This document shows positions 6,110-9,117 of a stretch of DNA of 9,117 bases, one piece after another. The notes beneath the pieces were generated by a model, which saw nothing but the letters and a program-made list of their open reading frames with translations, ran no database searches and was not told the origin of the DNA. Positions within the stretch are counted from its first letter, which is position 1; each line of letters opens with the position of its first letter. The position numbers were made by a program, and so were the translations under genes. The stretch comes from an uncultured Clostridia bacterium (lineage in GTDB: Bacteria; Bacillota_A; Clostridia; Oscillospirales; Oscillospiraceae). Location: contig CAMJGU010000025.1 of NCBI GenBank assembly GCA_946405325.1, positions 1-9,117 of the forward strand. The letters run 5' to 3'.

Positions 6110-8416
6110 CTACCACACGAGGATGCGGTCGGCAGGCGTGAGATACATCCCGTCCCCCTCACCGGCGCCGTAGGTATCATAGAACGCGTCGAACTGCTGC
6201 ACCGTCGTGTTGATGCGTAGGTGGCGCAAAGGATGCTCGTTGTAGATCTCGGATCTCTCCCTCATCAGCGTGGTCTGCTGCGCCCACAGCTCCGCGTAAG
6301 CGCGGAAGAAGTGGTCAAAGTCGAAGGAGTCTCCGGCGAGCTTGAGCGCGATGGAAAGCCCGCCCATATCCGCGATCGCCTCGCCCTGTACTGTCGAGCC
6401 ATCGCAGCTCTCATAGGGCAGAGGGCGGATAGCGTCGAAGTAATCCGCCACCCGCTTCGCGCGGCTCAGGAACGCCTCATAGTCTGCCTCGGGCAGCCAG
6501 CCGTTGGGGTGTTCGTCCGTTCCGACCTTGTTGCCGTCCTTGTCGTACTGGATGCCAGGCGGGTCGAAGCCGTGGGTTAGCTCATGCCCAACAATCTCGC
6601 CCAGCTTCGCAAGCTTTTCCTCCCGCGGCATATCGAGGCGGTAGATGGAATCGTCCACGAAGCCCGCGAGGATGAAGAACTGGTTGAAGCTGCCGTAGTA
6701 GAACGCGTTGGTGTAGGTGGTGGCGATCTCCGGGCGCAGGTCGTAGCGCCAGTCCCCTTTCACGCGCTCCTGCCCGGCGAACGCGCCGTTGTGCCGCCTG
6801 CTGCTGACGAAGATTTTCGCGTACTCGTCGAGGAAGCAGCCCTCCGGGTCAACGGCGAGGTATCCGCTGTCGATCAGCGTGTCGGGCGCCATGACGCAGA
6901 AGGTCATTGCGTCCAGCTTTTCCAGCGCCGCCGCCTTGCCCGCGTCGGACATCCAGTCCTCGCCCTGCAAGATTTCGCGGAACGCGCCGCGGATCTCTTC
7001 CGCCAGCGCGGTCAGGTCGGCGCGCACATCGGCGGGGGCAAAGTAGGTCATGTAGGCGTTTTCCTCCGCCACGCCCAGCGTCCCTCTGGGGCTGAGCAGT
7101 TCCCGGCGGTAGCCGCGTTCCAGCGTCTCCCTGTCCTCCCCGGTCAGGAAGGTCGCCGCTTCCTCGTCCAAAAAGCCACAGGCGGCCATCGCAGTGTGTG
7201 CCAGAACATACGCCTTGAGCTTAGGAAGGTTCTCCTCCGTATACATCCCGTCCAATGTTGGCAGGTATTGCGGGAAGTAGGCGCGAACACTTCCCCCGGT
7301 AATATGGTAGGCGTTCAGCAGTCGACGCAGCGGGAAGCGCTTACACATCGCCACCGCCTCGTCAAAGGGCAGGAAATCGCTTTCCTGCTCCCCCTCCGCC
7401 AGCCATGCGGCGGCAAGGAGCTGGTCTTCGACCTCGAAGCAGTCCGTGAGAATTTGTTCCACTGTCTCCGCCCCGTACCCAGCTCGGGTCAGGACGTGCT
7501 TTGCCTCCTCCTCAAACTCATAGCGAGCGTCTGCCACATCCTCAGCACTGCCATTGTGGAATACGCGGGGTAGCACAGAAAAGCTGTCCTCCGCCAGCTC
7601 CGTTGCCCAGTGGGATGTGTCGCTCAGGTCGAGAGTGACGGTGAAATTCAGCATGGTGCAGAATGGGTCTTTTGCCGGGTCGGTGAGGTAGTCCGACAGC
7701 TCGGCCAGCGTCCCCACGCCCGCCACCGCATCCAGATACTTCTTCACTGGCTCCACGCCGTCTTCGTTGCGCCTGTCCCAGTTGGACGCGAGGGCGTAAT
7801 AGTCCCGAAGGCGCTGGACGTCCGCGCCCTGGTACCTCGCCACGTTGTCGAACATATCCTCCCGTCGCGCGGAGACGGCGGCTTCCAGCTCATCGGTGGC
7901 GCTGCTGGACTCTCCCGCCGCCGAAACGTGCTCCTCGGACAGCCAGCCATAGTTTGCCGATAGGTAGAAGTCCTCCTTCGTGCCGGGGTCTCCGGTCTGG
8001 GCGGCGACGCCAATCACGCTGCCATCCGCCCACTGTCCAGGCTCGACCCACAAAAGCTCCGCCGGGATATCCGTGCCCTCCTGCCGCCGCGCCAGCCCTT
8101 CGTTATAACGGTACGACACCACAGTGCCGCCCGCGTCGCGGACAAACAGCTCGGAAATGCCGTCGCCGTCCATGTCGGACAGGGCATAAGCATACCTCTC
8201 CGCTGCCACCTTCACGCCAGAGAGGTACATGACCTCTTCCGGGTCGCACGCGTATGACGTCGCCGTCAGCGCGATTGCCCCAGGCAGTGTGCTCTGCTTC
8301 AGGGTGTCCGGCCCCGAAGCGGGTGCGGCGCAGCCCGCCAGCAGTCCCGCTGCCAGCGCCAACGCCACCACGCGCTTGTTCGCGGCAATATGATATAGTC
8401 TCTTTCTCCGTTCCAT
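6110..8416 (-). CDS. M13 (neprilysin/PepO-like) metallopeptidase lipoprotein (768 aa)
   Basis: This is a zinc endopeptidase of the family that cuts short peptides, here predicted to be anchored to the outer face of the membrane. The N-terminus has charged residues, a hydrophobic stretch and lipobox L-A-G-C29. Residues 30-147 are an extra segment with a calcium-loop-like DMDGDGISEL (81-90). The M13 N-terminal domain starts near 148 (KEDFYLSANYGWL). The catalytic domain has NAFY (570-573, substrate binding), HELTH (611-615), E679 and D683 in GEAIADMGG (third zinc ligand and partner), and H728 with R734, at the same six-residue spacing as H711/R717 of neprilysin; it ends in Trp. All catalytic residues are present, so it should be active. 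ATG 8416 has AGAAAGGGA upstream (8427-8435). The upstream region is a broken blaI copy and a BlaI-type promoter, so BlaI control is inferred. Substrate unknown: signalling, antimicrobial or host peptides are possible. Confidence 0.93.
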   Translation of the reverse strand: MERRKRLYHIAANKRVVALALAAGLLAGCAAPASGPDTLKQSTLPGAIALTATSYACDPEEVMYLSGVKVAAERYAYALSDMDGDGISELFVRDAGGTVVSYRYNEGLARRQEGTDIPAELLWVEPGQWADGSVIGVAAQTGDPGTKEDFYLSANYGWLSEEHVSAAGESSSATDELEAAVSARREDMFDNVARYQGADVQRLRDYYALASNWDRRNEDGVEPVKKYLDAVAGVGTLAELSDYLTDPAKDPFCTMLNFTVTLDLSDTSHWATELAEDSFSVLPRVFHNGSAEDVADARYEFEEEAKHVLTRAGYGAETVEQILTDCFEVEDQLLAAAWLAEGEQESDFLPFDEAVAMCKRFPLRRLLNAYHITGGSVRAYFPQYLPTLDGMYTEENLPKLKAYVLAHTAMAACGFLDEEAATFLTGEDRETLERGYRRELLSPRGTLGVAEENAYMTYFAPADVRADLTALAEEIRGAFREILQGEDWMSDAGKAAALEKLDAMTFCVMAPDTLIDSGYLAVDPEGCFLDEYAKIFVSSRRHNGAFAGQERVKGDWRYDLRPEIATTYTNAFYYGSFNQFFILAGFVDDSIYRLDMPREEKLAKLGEIVGHELTHGFDPPGIQYDKDGNKVGTDEHPNGWLPEADYEAFLSRAKRVADYFDAIRPLPYESCDGSTVQGEAIADMGGLSIALKLAGDSFDFDHFFRAYAELWAQQTTLMRERSEIYNEHPLRHLRINTTVQQFDAFYDTYGAGEGDGMYLTPADRILVW

Positions 8417-8504
8417 GAATAATTCGTCCCTTTCTTTTGCGTCGAATTATCGTTTTTGTGCAGCAACTTTTTCTCCAGAAAGGGCCGGAGCACATCCGTC
8501 GCTC

Positions 8505-8636
8505 GTATATAAGTCGTGTTCATATTCTAACCGGTCTGTTGCTTCATAACTTCGACGACGCGGGCAGCCCGCACAGGCTGTTCCCGCCAGATCACATTCA
8601 TCACTTTCAACTCGGCGTCCTGTAGCTTTTTTCCAT
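8505..8636 (-). pseudogene. Broken second copy of blaI (5' part)
   Basis: From the ATG at 8636 the - strand repeats the first ~43 codons of the intact blaI at about 90% DNA identity, and the homology continues into the ribosome binding site (ACAGAAAGGA). Two lesions kill it: one base is lost in the early A-run (GAGAAAAAG has become GAAAAAAG), and the Trp37 codon TGG has become TAG (8527-8529). Homology fades near 8505. A possible remnant of the C-terminal arm (ATDVLRPFLEKKLL, about 8455-8500) resembles the intact DKLFAALLGRKKLS, which would mean an internal deletion, but that match is weak. Most base changes are silent relative to the intact gene, so it was probably functional until recently. 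Confidence 0.88.
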
Positions 8637-8668
8637 ACGATTTCCTTTCTGTGAAGGCACTCCCATAT

Positions 8669-8718
8669 CACTACCCGGATAGTGAAAAAACACTACACCC
8701 GTCTTGAAGATTTGTCAA
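8669..8718 (-). promoter_or_regulatory. Promoter with tandem BlaI-type half-sites upstream of the broken blaI and M13 gene
   Basis: TTGACA (- strand, 8713-8718), a 17-bp spacer and TAGTGT (8690-8695) copy the layout of the intact blaI promoter. Three alternating half-sites lie from the -10 downstream: CACTA (8669-8673), TAGTG (8680-8684) and CACTA (8691-8695), each 11 bp from the next, about one helical turn. The only gene downstream that is intact is the M13 peptidase, so this probably drives it, with about 270 nt of leader made from the dead blaI. Confidence 0.68.
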
Positions 8719-8778
8719 TACCCTTTTCCTGAGATTTTTCACTTCCACTTAGCGCTCCCGAAAGCATGCACGGGCTTT

Positions 8779-8826
8779 TTACAGGACAAACGTGCTTTGT
8801 AGCACCTCCTCCAGCGTCGCAAAGCC
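8779..8826 (-). pseudogene. Short unidentified C-terminal gene fragment
   Basis: In the frame beginning just after the sigma-factor homology stops, the - strand reads GFATLEEVLQSTFVL and then a TAA stop (8779-8781). The composition looks coding-like, and the frame differs from that of the sigma fragment, suggesting another gene end joined here. It is too short to identify and could be chance. Confidence 0.3.
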
Positions 8827-8827
8827 G

Positions 8828-8974
8828 GAATGGCTGGTTATGATAGTATGCCAGAAAGACCTTCTGCGTAACATCCTCCGCATCTTGTCTATTCTTGCAA
8901 ATGTAAAACGCAGCCCTGAATACGTTGAGCTAATACTGCTCCACCGATTGTTGTAGTCTGTAAATAGGGTCTAC
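8828..8974 (-). pseudogene. ECF sigma-factor fragment with in-frame stop
   Basis: The - strand reads DPIYRLQQSVEQY, a TAG stop (8930-8932), then LNVFRAAFYICKNRQDAEDVTQKVFLAYYHNQPF. This is the sigma region 2 pattern of ECF sigma factors (helix, KN..DAEDV.Q.VF). The stop falls inside the region 2 helix, where one ordinary residue is expected, and the rest of the protein (region 2.4 onward and region 4) is missing. There is no start codon: GTA stands where ATG would be expected. It is therefore a dead fragment, fused in frame to the recombinase remnant on its 5' side. Confidence 0.7.
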
Positions 8975-9011
8975 TGAAAAACGAGCACAAGTCTCGGAAA
9001 GCTGAAAAGGC

Positions 9012-9117
9012 GCAAAAGCCATCAGCAGCCGCAGGTCGTGGGCGTACTTGTTGATCGTGGCAGGGCTGTACTCCCGCTCGGTGAGGGAATCGGCAAAGCG
9101 CCGCGCTTCGGCGTCGG
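9012..9117 (-). pseudogene. Tyrosine recombinase (integrase) N-terminal core-binding fragment, running off the window
   Basis: Read from the right edge, the - strand gives DAEARRFADSLTEREYSPATINKYAHDLRLLMAFA, the SAM-like core-binding domain of phage/ICE integrases (ERxxSPxTixxYxxDLrxf). After MAFA the similarity ends and the frame runs into the ECF sigma fragment, so the catalytic domain (R...HxxR...Y) is absent. The start of the gene lies beyond 9117. It marks a former mobile element or recombination end. Confidence 0.75.

Noticed and set aside
6584..7573. Open frame of 329 codons on the + strand.
   Set aside because: It lies wholly inside the M13 peptidase gene in antisense, with low-complexity Val/Arg/Gln-rich translation and no convincing start region.
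8447..8671. Open frame of 74 codons on the - strand over the broken blaI copy.
   Set aside because: It reads blaI in the wrong frame and only arises from the 1-base deletion and the lost downstream sequence; it is better explained as pseudogene shadow.
8757..8780. CCCG...CGGG stem with a following T run on the + strand.
   Set aside because: The stem is only 4 bp with a 10-nt loop and no + strand gene lies upstream of it.

Overview
The window looks like a G+C-rich gut-type Clostridia genome (Oscillospiraceae or Lachnospiraceae-like). The grounds are codon use, strong AGGAGG-type ribosome binding sites, clostridial M56 and M13 protein architecture, and genes typical of Tn1549/CTn-like integrative conjugative elements (ICEs). 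This assignment is inferred from sequence style only; there is no rRNA, tRNA or CRISPR array in the window.

Left part (1-3111, + strand): the tail of what looks like an ICE. A C39-like cysteine peptidase enters from outside the window (1-816) and is closed by a strong intrinsic terminator (857-897). A second transcription unit follows (968-3045): a small unknown protein, a zinc-finger-containing (DUF3268-like) protein coupled to it by an ATGA overlap, a sigma-70-like factor, and an unknown protein. A perfect 14-bp stem at 3071-3111 ends the unit and separates it from the oppositely oriented right part.

Middle (3216-5944, - strand): a BlaI-type repressor and a BlaR1-type M56 membrane metallopeptidase 16 nt downstream of it. 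They are preceded by a TTGACA promoter whose -10 region is overlapped by a TAGT...ACTA dyad. The BlaR1-like protein has no recognisable penicillin-binding sensor. After the peptidase domain it carries an internal lipoprotein-like signal sequence and an unusual extracytoplasmic C-terminal region.

Right part (6110-8718, - strand): a large M13 (neprilysin/PepO-like) lipoprotein peptidase. It is preceded by a broken second copy of blaI with its own promoter. That promoter has the same layout as the intact blaI promoter (TTGACA, 17 bp, TAGT-) and three alternating CACTA/TAGTG half-sites spaced 11 bp apart. This suggests that the M13 peptidase belongs to the same BlaI/BlaR regulon, with the dead blaI copy now serving as a leader. 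The proposed unit is therefore an M56 sensor, a BlaI repressor and a surface peptidase; the signal and substrate are unknown.

Right edge (8779-9117, - strand): a graveyard of mobile or regulatory gene pieces, namely the core-binding end of a tyrosine recombinase, a fragment of an ECF sigma factor interrupted by a stop codon, and a short unidentified C-terminus. This marks a recombination-prone accessory region.
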